From contig NZ_KB822581.1 in NCBI RefSeq assembly GCF_000364605.1, positions 62,001 through 126,000 of the forward strand: a DNA stretch of 64,000 nt. The letters run 5' to 3'. Position 1 is the first letter of the stretch. Each line of letters begins with the position of its first letter. Source of the stretch: Nocardioides sp. Iso805N (lineage in GTDB: Bacteria; Actinomycetota; Actinomycetes; Propionibacteriales; Nocardioidaceae). Of this stretch, positions 50,861 to 59,811 are shown piece after piece. The position numbers were made by a program, and so were the translations under genes. The notes below the pieces were generated by a model. It saw only the letters and a program-made list of their open reading frames with translations, made no database searches and was not told the DNA's origin.

Positions 50861-53158
50861 ATGGACGACGATGCCGAGATCATTGCCGAGTTCCTCGTGG
50901 AGAGCCACGAGAACCTGGACCAACTCGATCGCGACTTGGTGGAGCTGGAACAGCACCCGGGGAGCCGGGAGCTGCTGTCGAGCATCTTCCGCACGATTCA
51001 CACGATCAAGGGGACCAGCGGGTTCCTGGCGTTCGGGCGGCTGGAGAAGCTGACCCACGTCGGGGAGACGCTGCTCTCGAAGCTGCGCGACGGCGAATAC
51101 GTCATGAACGACGCGATCGCCGAGGCACTGCTGCGCATGGTCGACACCGTGCGCGCGCTGCTGGACGGCATCGAGCGGGTCGGCAACGACAAGGACCCCG
51201 CGGTCAACGTGGTGCCGGTCCAGGAGGCCATCGAGCTGCTGCTCGGCAACGGTGGTCAGCTGCCGGGCCAGCCCGTCGCGGCGGCGGTCGAGGCTGCCGC
51301 GCAGGAGCCGGTCGTGTCCGAGACGGCGGTGGATGCGAGCACCACCGACCCGGACGGTACGCCGACGGCCGCGGCGCCGGTCGCCGACACCGGGCAGCCC
51401 GACACCGGGCAGCCCATCGCCGAGGCACCGGCAGCCGAGGAGCCGGTCCTCATGCCCGAGCACGGGGCCGCTCCGCAGCCGGAGCAGAGCGCCGAGCCGA
51501 CCGAGCAATGGGATGGCGTGGAGCGTCGCTCGGTCGCCGACTCCAGTGTCCGTGTCGACGTCGAGCTGCTGGACAACCTCGTCCAGCTCGTCGGTGAGCT
51601 GGTGCTGACCCGCAACCAGATCCTGCAGCGCACCGAGTCGCAGTCCGACCCCGAGCTGATCCGCGCCAGCCAGCGGCTCGACCTGGTCGCCAGCGAGCTG
51701 CAGGAGTCGGTCATGAAGACCCGCATGCAGCCGATCGGCCAGGTCTGGTCGAAGATGCCGCGTATCGTCCGTGACCTGGCCCGTCAGCTGGGCCGCGAGG
51801 TCGACCTGTCGATGGACGGTCACGACACCGAGATGGACCGTTCGGTCCTCGAGGCGGTCAAGGACCCGCTCACCCACATGGTGCGCAACTCCATGGACCA
51901 CGGCATCGAGACCCCGGCGGACCGGGTCAAGGCAGGCAAGGCCCGCTCGGGCAAGCTCACCTTGCGAGCGTTCCACGAGTCCGGCCAGGTGGTCGTCGAG
52001 ATCGCCGACGACGGCAAGGGCATCGATCCCGAGCGGATCGCCGCCGTGGCTCTGGAGCGCGGGGTGATCACCCGCGAGCAGCTCGCCCGGATGGACACCA
52101 AGGCCGTCCTCAACCTGATCTTCCGGCCGGGCTTCTCGACCGCGGAGAAGGTCACCAACGTCTCCGGCCGTGGTGTGGGCATGGACGTCGTCCGCTCCAA
52201 CATCGAGCGGATCGGCGGATCCGTGGATCTCACCAGCGAGGTCGGCAAGGGCTCCACGTTCCGCATCCGCATCCCGCTGACCCTGGCCATCATCCCGGCG
52301 CTGGTCGTCGGCGAGGGCGAGGAGCGCTACGCGATCCCGCAGGCCAACCTGGTCGAGCTGGTCCGGATCGAGGGCGACGACCTCGACCGCCAGGTCGAGG
52401 ACCTGGCCGGCTCGCCGGTGCTGCGACTGCGCGGCCGGCTGCTCCCGCTGGTCAACCTGGCCGAGGCGCTCGGCACCGAGCCGGAGCAGCGCGACCACCT
52501 GACGGTGGTCGTGGTCCAGGCCGACGACGTCCGCTTCGGGCTGTGCGTCAACGAGGTGCACGACACGCAGGAGATCGTCGTCAAGCCGATCGGACGCCAG
52601 CTCAAGGGCCTGTCGATGTACGCCGGCGCGACCATCATGGGCGATGGCCGGGTGGCCCTGATCCTCGACGTTCCGGGGATGGCCCACGACCAGGGCGTCG
52701 ACGCTGTCGAGCAGGACCTGCTCGCCACCAGCGCCGCCGGCGACGAGGACCGCACCGCGCTGCTGGTGCTGGAGGTGGCGGACGGTCGCCGTGCCGCCCT
52801 CCCGCTGGCTGCGGTCGCGCGGCTCGAGGAGTTCCCCCGCGACCGCGTCGAGCGCACCGGTGGCAACGAGGTCGTCCAGTACCGCGACGGCCTCCTGCCG
52901 CTGGTCCGGCTCGCTCCGGCCATCGGCCTGATGGACACCTCCGACCGCAACGAGCAGGTCTCGGTCGTGGTCCACGAGCTCGCCGATCGCTCGGTGGGCA
53001 TCGTCATCGACCGGGTGCTCGACGTCGTCGAGACAGCGGTCGTCCTCAGCGATGTCGGGCGCCGGTACGGCGTCACCGGCTCCGCAGTCGTGCAGGAGCA
53101 CGTCACCGACCTCGTCGACCTCGAGGCCGTCGTGGCCCGAACAGGAGTCAGCGCATGA
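50861..53158 (+). CDS. cheA: Chemotaxis histidine kinase CheA
   Basis: 765 residues. P1: H47 in RTIHTIKG is the phosphorylation site. A Pro/Ala-rich linker (~125-225, with a PDTGQ repeat) takes the place of a recognisable P2. P3 dimerisation (LLDNLVQLVGELVLTRNQI), P4 ATPase with NSMDHGIETP, DDGKGID and GRGVGMDVV. Two CheW-like domains close the protein, one from ~490 and one from ~630 (TALLVLEVADGRRAALPL). Phosphorylates CheY and CheB. Its stop overlaps cheW (ATGA). Confidence 0.95.
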   Translation: MDDDAEIIAEFLVESHENLDQLDRDLVELEQHPGSRELLSSIFRTIHTIKGTSGFLAFGRLEKLTHVGETLLSKLRDGEYVMNDAIAEALLRMVDTVRALLDGIERVGNDKDPAVNVVPVQEAIELLLGNGGQLPGQPVAAAVEAAAQEPVVSETAVDASTTDPDGTPTAAAPVADTGQPDTGQPIAEAPAAEEPVLMPEHGAAPQPEQSAEPTEQWDGVERRSVADSSVRVDVELLDNLVQLVGELVLTRNQILQRTESQSDPELIRASQRLDLVASELQESVMKTRMQPIGQVWSKMPRIVRDLARQLGREVDLSMDGHDTEMDRSVLEAVKDPLTHMVRNSMDHGIETPADRVKAGKARSGKLTLRAFHESGQVVVEIADDGKGIDPERIAAVALERGVITREQLARMDTKAVLNLIFRPGFSTAEKVTNVSGRGVGMDVVRSNIERIGGSVDLTSEVGKGSTFRIRIPLTLAIIPALVVGEGEERYAIPQANLVELVRIEGDDLDRQVEDLAGSPVLRLRGRLLPLVNLAEALGTEPEQRDHLTVVVVQADDVRFGLCVNEVHDTQEIVVKPIGRQLKGLSMYAGATIMGDGRVALILDVPGMAHDQGVDAVEQDLLATSAAGDEDRTALLVLEVADGRRAALPLAAVARLEEFPRDRVERTGGNEVVQYRDGLLPLVRLAPAIGLMDTSDRNEQVSVVVHELADRSVGIVIDRVLDVVETAVVLSDVGRRYGVTGSAVVQEHVTDLVDLEAVVARTGVSA

Positions 53159-53631
53159 CCAACGCCGCAGCCACCGTGACGGCCGAGCAGTACTGCACCT
53201 TCTGGGTGGCCGGTCACTTCTTCGGGGTGTCGGTCAACGAGGTGCAGGAGGTGCTGCGCCACCAGCCGATGACGCCGGTGCCGCGTGCGAACGAGGCCGT
53301 GCGCGGCCTGATCAACCTTCGCGGTCAGATCGTGACCGCCGTGGACCTTCGGGTCCGGCTGGGGCTCCCGCCCCGGCCGGAGGGCGAACTGCCCATGAAC
53401 GTCATCGTGCGTAGCCGCGGGGAGGTCGTCAGCCTCCTCGTCGACGACATCGGTGACGTGATCGACACGGCCGGCCTCGAGCTCGAGCCCGTGCCGTCAA
53501 CCATGCCGGTGACGGTGCAGGACGTCGTGCTCGGCGTACGGCCGATGACGGATGCGATCCTGCTGGTCCTCGACGCGGACCGGGCGGTGGACATCTTCGC
53601 GGTAGCAGAAAACACAGGGGGAAATACATGA
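53155..53631 (+). CDS. cheW: Chemotaxis coupling protein CheW
   Basis: 158 residues from the ATG at 53155. [47 protein letters not shown] and [17 protein letters not shown] C-terminus are typical. Links receptors to CheA. Overlaps the receptor gene start (ATGA). Confidence 0.94.
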   Translation: MTNAAATVTAEQYCTFWVAGHFFGVSVNEVQEVLRHQPMTPVPRANEAVRGLINLRGQIVTAVDLRVRLGLPPRPEGELPMNVIVRSRGEVVSLLVDDIGDVIDTAGLELEPVPSTMPVTVQDVVLGVRPMTDAILLVLDADRAVDIFAVAENTGGNT

Positions 53632-55898
53632 CCGGACCACTCAGGACGCCGGCTCCAACAAGCACGGGAGCCGGCGGTCCGCACCGCAGCACCTTCGACG
53701 TGGAGGGCTTCCGCCACGTCCTGGACGGCGTCAAGACCCAGCTCCTGGTCGCCGACGCCGATCTGATCATCCGCTACGTCAATCCGCAGACCCGAGCCGC
53801 GCTCGAGAAGCTTCGCGAACAGCTGCCCTTCTCGCCCGACGCGATCGTGGGGATGCCACTCAACACCTGCTTCGGAAACGCCCTGGAGGCCAAGAGCCCG
53901 GGCAATCCCTGGGCCGCTCTCCCGCTCTCCACAAGAGAGACGACCGGCTCCGAGACCATCGAGTTCACGGTTGAGCCCCTCCACGACGAGCGCGGCGAGC
54001 GGATCGGTGCCGTCGCCACCGTCGAGAGCATCACTCAGCGGCTCGCGCTCGAGGCGCACAGCTCGATGCTTCAGTCGATGATGGAGAACAGCCCGACGAA
54101 CATGATGTTCGCGGACCGCGACTTCGTCGTCCAGTACATGAACCCCGCCTCACTGGCCACCCTGCGCCGGCTCGAGGCGTACCTTCCGGTCAGGGCCGAC
54201 CAGGTGGTCGGCTCGAGCCTGGACATCTTCCACCGGGACCCGGGCTACCAGCGCGGCATCCTGGCCGACGAGCGACAGCTGCCGCGGCGCGCCAACATCC
54301 TCCTCGGCCCGGAGACACTCGACCTCCTCGTCAGCGCGATCCGCGACCACGAGGGCGCCTACGTCGGCGCGATGGCGACGTGGGAGATCGTCACGGACCG
54401 GCTCCGTGCCGAGCGGGCCAGCGCCGAGGCGACCGAGGACACCTCTGCGGTCAACGAGGTGCTGGTCTCCCTGCAGAACGCGACCAGCGCAGACGAGGCG
54501 GTGCGGGTCGCGCTCGACACGGTCCGCAGCGCCTTCGGGTGGGCCTACGGGTCCTACTGGACGGTCGAGGACGACCGGCTGCTCCACTTCAGCATGGAGT
54601 CCGGTGACGCCGGCCCCGAGTTCCACCAGGTGACGCTCTCCGCGACATTCGCGGAGGGCGTCGGTCTTTCCGGGCGGGCCTGGGCCCAGCGTGATCTCTA
54701 CTTCACCCAGGACATCGGCGAGATGACCGACTGTGTCCGCGCGCCGGTCGCGCAGCGGGTCGGGGTGAAGTCGGGGGTCTGCTTCCCGATCCTGGTCGAG
54801 GACCGGGTCGTCGGCACGATGGACTTCTTCGCCACCGAGACGCTCGAGCCCAGTCCGCAGCGCCTGGAGGCGTTGCGCAACGTCGGCAGGATGGTCTCCC
54901 AGCGACTCGGGACGATGGCGCGTGACTCTCGCGACCGGGACGCCGCCGCACGGACGACCGCCGGGGTGCAGCGCATCCTCGACGCCGTGCGTGCGGCCGC
55001 CGAGGGTGACCTCACCCAGCACCTTGGGGTGGAGGGTGAGGATCCCGTCGCCCAGGTCTCGCGGGCGCTGGACGCGCTGATCGCCCAGTTCCGCGTCAGC
55101 CTGACCAACATCGGCGGTACGGCGGACAGCCTCGGTGTGTCGGCCGAGCAGCTGACCGTGCTGGCGCAGGGGATGGGCGAGGGGGCCTCGCTCACCTCGG
55201 ACCGGGCGGCTTCGGCGTCGGGTGCTTCGGTGCAGGTCTCGGCCTCGATCCAGACGGTCGCCACGGCGGCCGAGGAGATGACGGCCAGCATCCGTGAGAT
55301 CGCGAAGAATGCGACCGAGGCGGCCACGGTCGCCACCGACGCGGTCACGGTGGCGGGTGGTGCCCAGACGACGGTGGCGTCGCTGGGGGAGTCGAGTGCT
55401 GAGATCGGTCAGGTCATCAAGGTGATCACCTCGATCGCGCAGCAGACGAACCTGCTGGCGCTCAACGCGACCATCGAGGCGGCCCGGGCCGGTGATGCGG
55501 GCAAGGGCTTCGCAGTGGTGGCGAACGAGGTCAAGGAGCTGGCCAAGGAGACCGCTCGGGCGACGGAGGAGATCTCGCAGAAGATCGAGGCGATCCAGAG
55601 TGACACCCAGGGTGCTGTCGCGGCGATCAGCAGGATCAGTGAGGTGATCGCTCGGATCAATGACATCCAGGCCACGATCGCCTCGGCGGTGGAGGAGCAG
55701 ACCGCCACCACCAACGAGATCGCCCGGTCGGTGACCGAGGCGGCGGGTGGTGCCAACGGCATCGCCCAGGACGTCACCCTGGTTGCCAACGCCGCTGCTG
55801 ACACCCGCCAGGGCGCGCACGACACCCTGCAGTCGGCCACCGAGCTGACCGGCGTCGCCGTCGAGCTGCGCTCGTTGGTCGGGAAGTTCCGGCTCTGA
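53628..55898 (+). CDS. Soluble methyl-accepting chemotaxis protein with PAS-PAS-GAF sensor
   Basis: 756 residues, no membrane segment. Two PAS-like domains (~25-145, [12 protein letters not shown]; ~150-260, [14 protein letters not shown] with [10 protein letters not shown]), a GAF domain (~275-430, [19 protein letters not shown]), a short HAMP-like stretch (~445-490), then the signalling domain with the tip [37 protein letters not shown]. Likely senses redox or a cytosolic ligand; no haem residue could be assigned. Third gene of the cheA operon. Confidence 0.92.
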   Translation: MTGPLRTPAPTSTGAGGPHRSTFDVEGFRHVLDGVKTQLLVADADLIIRYVNPQTRAALEKLREQLPFSPDAIVGMPLNTCFGNALEAKSPGNPWAALPLSTRETTGSETIEFTVEPLHDERGERIGAVATVESITQRLALEAHSSMLQSMMENSPTNMMFADRDFVVQYMNPASLATLRRLEAYLPVRADQVVGSSLDIFHRDPGYQRGILADERQLPRRANILLGPETLDLLVSAIRDHEGAYVGAMATWEIVTDRLRAERASAEATEDTSAVNEVLVSLQNATSADEAVRVALDTVRSAFGWAYGSYWTVEDDRLLHFSMESGDAGPEFHQVTLSATFAEGVGLSGRAWAQRDLYFTQDIGEMTDCVRAPVAQRVGVKSGVCFPILVEDRVVGTMDFFATETLEPSPQRLEALRNVGRMVSQRLGTMARDSRDRDAAARTTAGVQRILDAVRAAAEGDLTQHLGVEGEDPVAQVSRALDALIAQFRVSLTNIGGTADSLGVSAEQLTVLAQGMGEGASLTSDRAASASGASVQVSASIQTVATAAEEMTASIREIAKNATEAATVATDAVTVAGGAQTTVASLGESSAEIGQVIKVITSIAQQTNLLALNATIEAARAGDAGKGFAVVANEVKELAKETARATEEISQKIEAIQSDTQGAVAAISRISEVIARINDIQATIASAVEEQTATTNEIARSVTEAAGGANGIAQDVTLVANAAADTRQGAHDTLQSATELTGVAVELRSLVGKFRL

Positions 55899-55922
55899 GG
55901 TCCACCGATCTGGCGAGAGCAT

Positions 55923-55958
55923 GAGAACGCGGAGGCCGCTGGGTGCCTCCCCGTTCTC
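55923..55958 (+). terminator. Hairpin terminator of the cheA-cheW-mcp operon
   Basis: GAGAACG and GGAGGC pair with GCCTCC and CGTTCTC around CGCTGGGT, with one mismatch; it begins 25 bases after the receptor gene stop. Confidence 0.75.
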
Positions 55959-56051
55959 CTCGCTCCCCAGGGCGTTGCAGGATTGCGGACCGGCACCGCT
56001 TGGCGCCGCTCGGCGACGGTCGAGGTGGACGCACGGGATGCCCCCGGCGCC

Positions 56052-56095
56052 TGAGATGGGCCCGAGATGGGCCTGAGATGGGCCTGAGATGGGCC
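56052..56095. repeat. Four tandem 11-bp repeats
   Basis: YGAGATGGGCC four times in a row (56052, 56063, 56074, 56085), then degenerate copies up to the response-regulator stop. Located between convergent genes. Confidence 0.85.
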
Positions 56096-56114
56096 CGAGG
56101 TGCGCTGAGGTGGG

Positions 56115-56831
56115 TCAGCGCAGGGCGCCGGACCCCACCGGGGCCTCGCTGCGCCGCGGCGAGGGCAGTCGGGGGGCGCTCCCGTCGCGGAGCCGGTGGG
56201 CCAGCACGGCCGCCTGGGTGCGGTGCTGCACGCCGAGGCGGGCCAGCAGGCCGGTGACATGGTTCTTCACCGTCTTCTCGGCCAGGAAGAGCTTCTCCGC
56301 GATCTGCCGGTTGGTGAGGCCCTCCGCGATGAGGAACAGGATCTTGCTCTGCTGCGGGGTGAGCTCGGCGAGTACGTCGAACGCGCGGCGGTGGAACTGG
56401 ACCTGCTGCACCACCCGCGAGGCGATCACCGGGTCGATCAGGGTGTGGCCGCTGGCGACCAGCCGGATCCCGCTGATGAGGCTGTTGCTCTCGATCTGCT
56501 TGAGCACGTAGCCCGCGGCGCCGGCCAAGATCGCCGAGGTGATCGCGTCCTCGTCGTCGAAGCTGGTCAGGATCAGCCCCTTGATGTCGGGGTTGACGGC
56601 GCGCATCTCGCGGCAGACCTCGATGCCGGAGCCGTCCGGGAGCTGGGCGTCCAGCACGCACACGTCGGGCGCGAGCTCCAGGATCGCCGGCAGCGCCTCG
56701 GCCGCCGTACTGGCCTCGCCGACGATCCGGATGTCCCCCTCAGCCTCGAGCATGCTGCGTACGCCGCGGCGCACGATCTCGTGATCGTCGACCAGGAAAA
56801 CGCGAATCAGACCGTCCTGCATGGGCACCAT
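56115..56831 (-). CDS. NarL/LuxR-family response regulator (DevR/DosR-like)
   Basis: 238 residues. Receiver domain: FLVDDHEIVRRGVRSML, phosphoacceptor Asp in VCVLDAQLPDGSG, K in YVLKQI. C-terminal LuxR helix-turn-helix LTPQQSKILFLIAEGLTNRQIAEKLFLAEKTVKNHVTGLLARLGVQHRTQA. Closest in pattern to DevR/DosR regulators. No histidine kinase is adjacent. Start may be 56831 or the ATG at 56822. A perfect 18-bp palindrome lies upstream at 56903-56920. Confidence 0.9.
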   Translation of the reverse strand: MVPMQDGLIRVFLVDDHEIVRRGVRSMLEAEGDIRIVGEASTAAEALPAILELAPDVCVLDAQLPDGSGIEVCREMRAVNPDIKGLILTSFDDEDAITSAILAGAAGYVLKQIESNSLISGIRLVASGHTLIDPVIASRVVQQVQFHRRAFDVLAELTPQQSKILFLIAEGLTNRQIAEKLFLAEKTVKNHVTGLLARLGVQHRTQAAVLAHRLRDGSAPRLPSPRRSEAPVGSGALR

Positions 56832-56902
56832 TGTCCCCTGAGCAAAGCCTGAGAGGGACCAGGCTGATGGTCACGAGACGACGCCCGCTTGGGCCCAGAG
56901 CA

Positions 56903-56920
56903 CATGGCCCGATCGGGCCA
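56903..56920 (-). promoter_or_regulatory. Perfect 18-bp palindrome upstream of the response regulator
   Basis: ATGGCCCGATCGGGCCAT, 72 bases upstream of the response-regulator start and also 65 bases after the stop of the next gene. Candidate autoregulatory site or terminator. Confidence 0.45.
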
Positions 56921-56984
56921 TGCCGATCTACCCGATCGGATGGGCGGACGGGTCAGGCGCGGGGGAGCGGTGGACCAGGTGTCG

Positions 56985-57353
56985 TCAGCGGCGCCGCGCG
57001 TTGGCCAGGTAGGACCGCTCGGCGACCATGTCGCGCGCCTCCTGCAGCAGCGCGAGAACGTCGCTCATCCCGACGGTCGCGGGATGGGTCGGGTGTGCGG
57101 CCGGCACCTCGGCGAGCAGGATCTCGGCCCGATCGGCGTCGACCTCGGCGCCCAGCTCGAGCCGGTAGAACGTGTCGGTCAGGTCGAAGCTGATGTCGTG
57201 CACCGTCGCCAGCCGGTATCGCTCGACGCCGTCGCGGACCAGTAGCTGCTCGCCCGGCTCCAGGCCACGGTCGAGCGCGGCGTCCGTGTGCGACATCAGC
57301 AGTGAGCCCGCGCGTCGCGTGAACTCACTGAGCTCCAGGTCTACTCGCTTCAC
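56985..57353 (-). CDS. Hypothetical protein
   Basis: 122 residues from the GTG at 57353, chosen for GGGGGA 5 bases upstream. Not recognised. A beta-rich middle (EQLLVRDGVERYRLATVHDISFDLTDTFYRLELG) between helices suggests a small barrel; no Cys, signal peptide or membrane helix. Same strand as the response regulator downstream. A sigma-B-like promoter can be read upstream. Confidence 0.6.
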   Translation of the reverse strand: MKRVDLELSEFTRRAGSLLMSHTDAALDRGLEPGEQLLVRDGVERYRLATVHDISFDLTDTFYRLELGAEVDADRAEILLAEVPAAHPTHPATVGMSDVLALLQEARDMVAERSYLANARRR

Positions 57354-57391
57354 TGGTGTCCCCCTTGTGCTGGCCCCCGACCGGAGGCCTC

Positions 57392-57417
57392 CTACCCCTG
57401 TGCCTGCCCAACGAAAC
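57392..57417 (-). promoter_or_regulatory. Candidate sigma-B-type promoter
   Basis: Minus strand GTTT (57417-57414), 16 bases, GGGTAG (57397-57392), resembling the GTTT-N14-16-GGGTAY group-3 sigma-B consensus of actinobacteria; about 40 bases before the GTG start. Confidence 0.35.
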
Positions 57418-57492
57418 ATCCCCGCTGAAGTCACTCGGTGATGTCCGAGAAGGTCTAGACCATCGCCATCCGGGCCATGCCAGAGTGGGCAC

Positions 57493-58680
57493 ATGACTGC
57501 GGAGCGTGATCTCGACCTGGTCCTCTTCGGTGCGACCGGCTTCACCGGCTCGTTGACGGCCTCCTACCTTGCCGAGGCCGTCTCTTCCGACGATGGTCCG
57601 CGCGGGCTGCGCTGGGGGCTGGCCGGCCGTGATCTCACCAAATTGAGGGAGATGCGCGACGGGCTGGTCGAGCGGTGGGGCGAGGCCCTCGAGAGCGTCG
57701 AGCTGCTGCGTGCCGATGTCACCGACCAGGCGAGCCTTGACGCCGTCGCCGCCCGCACCCGGGTCGTCATCACGACGGTGGGTCCGTATCTGGCGTACGG
57801 CGAGCCCGTCGTACGGGCCTGTGCCGAGGCCGGCACCGACTACGTCGACCTCACCGGTGAGCCGGAGTTCGTCGACCGGATGTACGTGCGCTACCACGAG
57901 GTCGCTCAGCGCACCGGAGCACGGATCGTCCACGCCTGCGGGTTCGACTCGATCCCGCACGACCTGGGCGCCCTCTTCGCCGTCCGGCAGCTCGACGCGA
58001 ACGGGCCGGTGACGGTGCGCGGGGTCGTGCGTGCGAGCGGCATGCTGTCCGGTGGCACCTTCCACTCCGCGCTGGGGCAGTTCAGCCGTGCCAAGCAGAT
58101 GCGCTCGGCTGCAGCGGAGCGCAAGCGGGTCGAGCCGCGGCCCGAGGGCCGCCGGTCGCGCGCCGTCGCGGGTCGCCCCACCCGTGACGCCGAGCTCGGC
58201 TACTGGCTGGTGCCGTTGCCGACCATCGACCCCTCGATCGTGGCGCGCAGCGGCAGGGCCCTGGCCGACTACGGCCCCGACTTCAGCTACTCGCACTACG
58301 CCGGCACCAAGACGCTGCGCTACGCGGTGGGCGGCGCGGCGGGGCTGCTCGGTCTGGTCGCAGCCGCCCAGATCGGCCCTCTACGCCGCTGGCTGGGCGC
58401 GAAGGTGCCGCAGGGGGAGGGGCCGGACGAGGCTCGGCGGGCCACCTCGTGGTTCCGGGTCGACTTCATCGCCGAGGGTGACGGCCGCAGGGTCCACACC
58501 CGTGTCTCCGGGGGCGACCCGGGCTACACGGAGACGGCCAAGATGCTCGCCGAGGCCGGGCTGTGCCTGTCGCTCGACGACAACCCGCCCAGTGCGGGCT
58601 CGGTCACGACCGGCGTCGCGATGGGTGCCGCGTTGACCGAGCGGCTGCAGCGGGTCGGCATCCGGTTCGAGGTGTTGTGA
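57493..58680 (+). CDS. Saccharopine dehydrogenase-like NADP-binding reductase
   Basis: 395 residues. N-terminal Rossmann motif VLFGATGFTGSLTASYL; VVITTVGPYLAYGEPVVRACAEAGTDYVDLTGEPEF is the conserved core of the saccharopine-dehydrogenase-like/trans-acting enoyl reductase group; a hydrophobic segment near 280-300 (VGGAAGLLGLVAAAQIG) may contact membrane. Mycobacterial relatives act in lipid synthesis; role here unknown. Stand-alone, with a hairpin after its stop. Confidence 0.82.
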   Translation: MTAERDLDLVLFGATGFTGSLTASYLAEAVSSDDGPRGLRWGLAGRDLTKLREMRDGLVERWGEALESVELLRADVTDQASLDAVAARTRVVITTVGPYLAYGEPVVRACAEAGTDYVDLTGEPEFVDRMYVRYHEVAQRTGARIVHACGFDSIPHDLGALFAVRQLDANGPVTVRGVVRASGMLSGGTFHSALGQFSRAKQMRSAAAERKRVEPRPEGRRSRAVAGRPTRDAELGYWLVPLPTIDPSIVARSGRALADYGPDFSYSHYAGTKTLRYAVGGAAGLLGLVAAAQIGPLRRWLGAKVPQGEGPDEARRATSWFRVDFIAEGDGRRVHTRVSGGDPGYTETAKMLAEAGLCLSLDDNPPSAGSVTTGVAMGAALTERLQRVGIRFEVL

Positions 58681-59009
58681 GGGCTCGCTCGTCCGTGGGG
58701 ACGAGTTGGGCAGCCAGCCAGAGCCTTGTCTGCTGAGAGATGCGGTGGATCACGCCGCGATCAGTAACCCCTGTCGGCGCTCGGCATGCGCGTGGGGTCC
58801 AGCTGTGGATGACGTCGGTATGGCCGCGCCGTCGCCGCCGATCGCGATGATCGCGTCCGAGCGGGGACGCATGCCCCCACCAGCCTCGGTTACCTCAAGG
58901 TCATGACGGCGACCACCGGACACCTCTCCTCCATCGAGGACTGCGCACCGGGCCAGGTGCGGACCGACGTACGGGAGCGAGACGCACGTCGAGAGGAGGT
59001 GGCTGCGCG
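58681..59009 (+). other. Intergenic region with a short terminator hairpin
   Basis: 329 bases. CTCGTCC-GTGG-GGACGAG (58688-58705) just after the reductase stop is a likely terminator. The rest has no supported gene; it ends with the GGAGG of the next small gene. Confidence 0.55.
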
Positions 59010-59159
59010 ATGACGCTTTGGATCTTCGTGCTGGTCTTCGTGATCTTCGCCGTGGGCGTGGGGGCGGTCCAGTTGCTGGCCGCGCTGGCCGACCGACGCC
59101 GCGCCCGCGAGGTCGAGAACGACGAGAGTCGGATCCACCCCGAGGACGGAAGGCGCTGA
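59010..59159 (+). CDS. Small single-pass membrane protein
   Basis: 49 residues: MTLWIFVLVFVIFAVGVGAV forms one membrane helix (about 3-27), followed by a charged tail (ADRRRAREVENDES). GAGGAGG lies about 10 bases upstream. No family recognised. Two bases before the Rho-N-like gene, so probably co-transcribed. Confidence 0.6.
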   Translation: MTLWIFVLVFVIFAVGVGAVQLLAALADRRRAREVENDESRIHPEDGRR

Positions 59160-59161
59160 TC

Positions 59162-59419
59162 ATGCCTAACCCGAGCATCAAGAACGAGAAGCTCTACGAG
59201 GACCTGCGCGACGACGGGGCCTCCAAGGAGAAGGCCGCCCGGATCTCCAACGCCGTCGCGCAGCGCGGCAGCAAGGCGGTGGCGCGCAAGGGCGGCACGT
59301 CCGGCTCCTACGACGACTGGAAGGTCGTCGACCTGCGCAAGCGCGCCAAGGAGCTTGGCCTGCACGGCTACTCATCGAAGAAGAAGGCGGAGCTGATCTC
59401 CGCACTGCGGAACCACTGA
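59162..59419 (+). CDS. Small Rho-N/SAP-like domain protein
   Basis: 85 residues from the ATG at 59162. N-terminus YEDLRDDGASKEKAARISNAVAQRG resembles a small stress-family motif found in actinobacteria; the C-terminus DLRKRAKELGLHGYSSKKKAELISALRNH is a Rho-N/SAP-type helix-extended-helix that binds nucleic acid. Basic overall. Function unknown. Strong terminator follows. Confidence 0.78.
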   Translation: MPNPSIKNEKLYEDLRDDGASKEKAARISNAVAQRGSKAVARKGGTSGSYDDWKVVDLRKRAKELGLHGYSSKKKAELISALRNH

Positions 59420-59450
59420 GTTCTGCCCCTGCACCTTCCTGGCGGGAGGA

Positions 59451-59505
59451 CCGGTGGCAGTGGGCGGCCCTGAACCCCCCTCTGGGGCAGGCCCACTGCC
59501 ACCGG
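59451..59505 (+). terminator. Strong hairpin terminator
   Basis: CCGGTGGCAGTGGGC pairs perfectly over 15 bp with GCCCACTGCCACCGG, followed by GTTTAT. Lies 31 bases after the preceding stop. Confidence 0.85.
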
Positions 59506-59557
59506 GTTTATCCATGCCCGCGCGGGGATGACAAGATGTGCGCGCCTGACAAGGCAC

Positions 59558-59630
59558 GCCCCAGTAGCTCAGTGGATAGAGCAGCCGCCTCCTAAGCGAA
59601 AGGTCGCCAGTTCGACTCTGGCCTGGGGCA
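59558..59630 (+). tRNA. tRNA-Arg (anticodon CCU)
   Basis: 73 bases. Acceptor GCCCCAG/CTGGGGC with discriminator A, D-arm GCTC...GAGC, T-arm GCCAG-TTCGACT-CTGGC. Anticodon CCT at 59591-59593 in loop CTCCTAA. The anticodon stem is GCCGC/GCGAA, so its two outer pairs (G27-A43, C28-A42) do not form, unlike the expected GCCGC/GCGGC. CCA is not encoded. Confidence 0.93.
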
Positions 59631-59811
59631 CGACCGTCACCTGGCCTTCCTCCGTCCTGCGATGAGTGGTGGAGAAAGGCCGGGGCGCTGTGGCCCGGGT
59701 CACGCGCGGTCGCGGGATTTTTGGCTTCTCGGCGCTCGCCCGCACACTTGGGGGTCGCACGTAGGGTCAACGGCGCCCCCGCGACCATCCCGAGACGAGT
59801 GACGGTGATCA

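Noticed and set aside
16669..57398. GGGGTAG recurring upstream of cheR, fliA, cheA and the gene at 57353
   Set aside because: Spacing and orientation relative to starts vary, the cheA copy is its ribosome binding site, and -35 partners are missing in most; only the 57392 copy was kept, at low confidence.
58750..59181. Minus-strand small open frame covering 58750-59181
   Set aside because: Opposite two short plus-strand genes with good ribosome binding sites; no family features.
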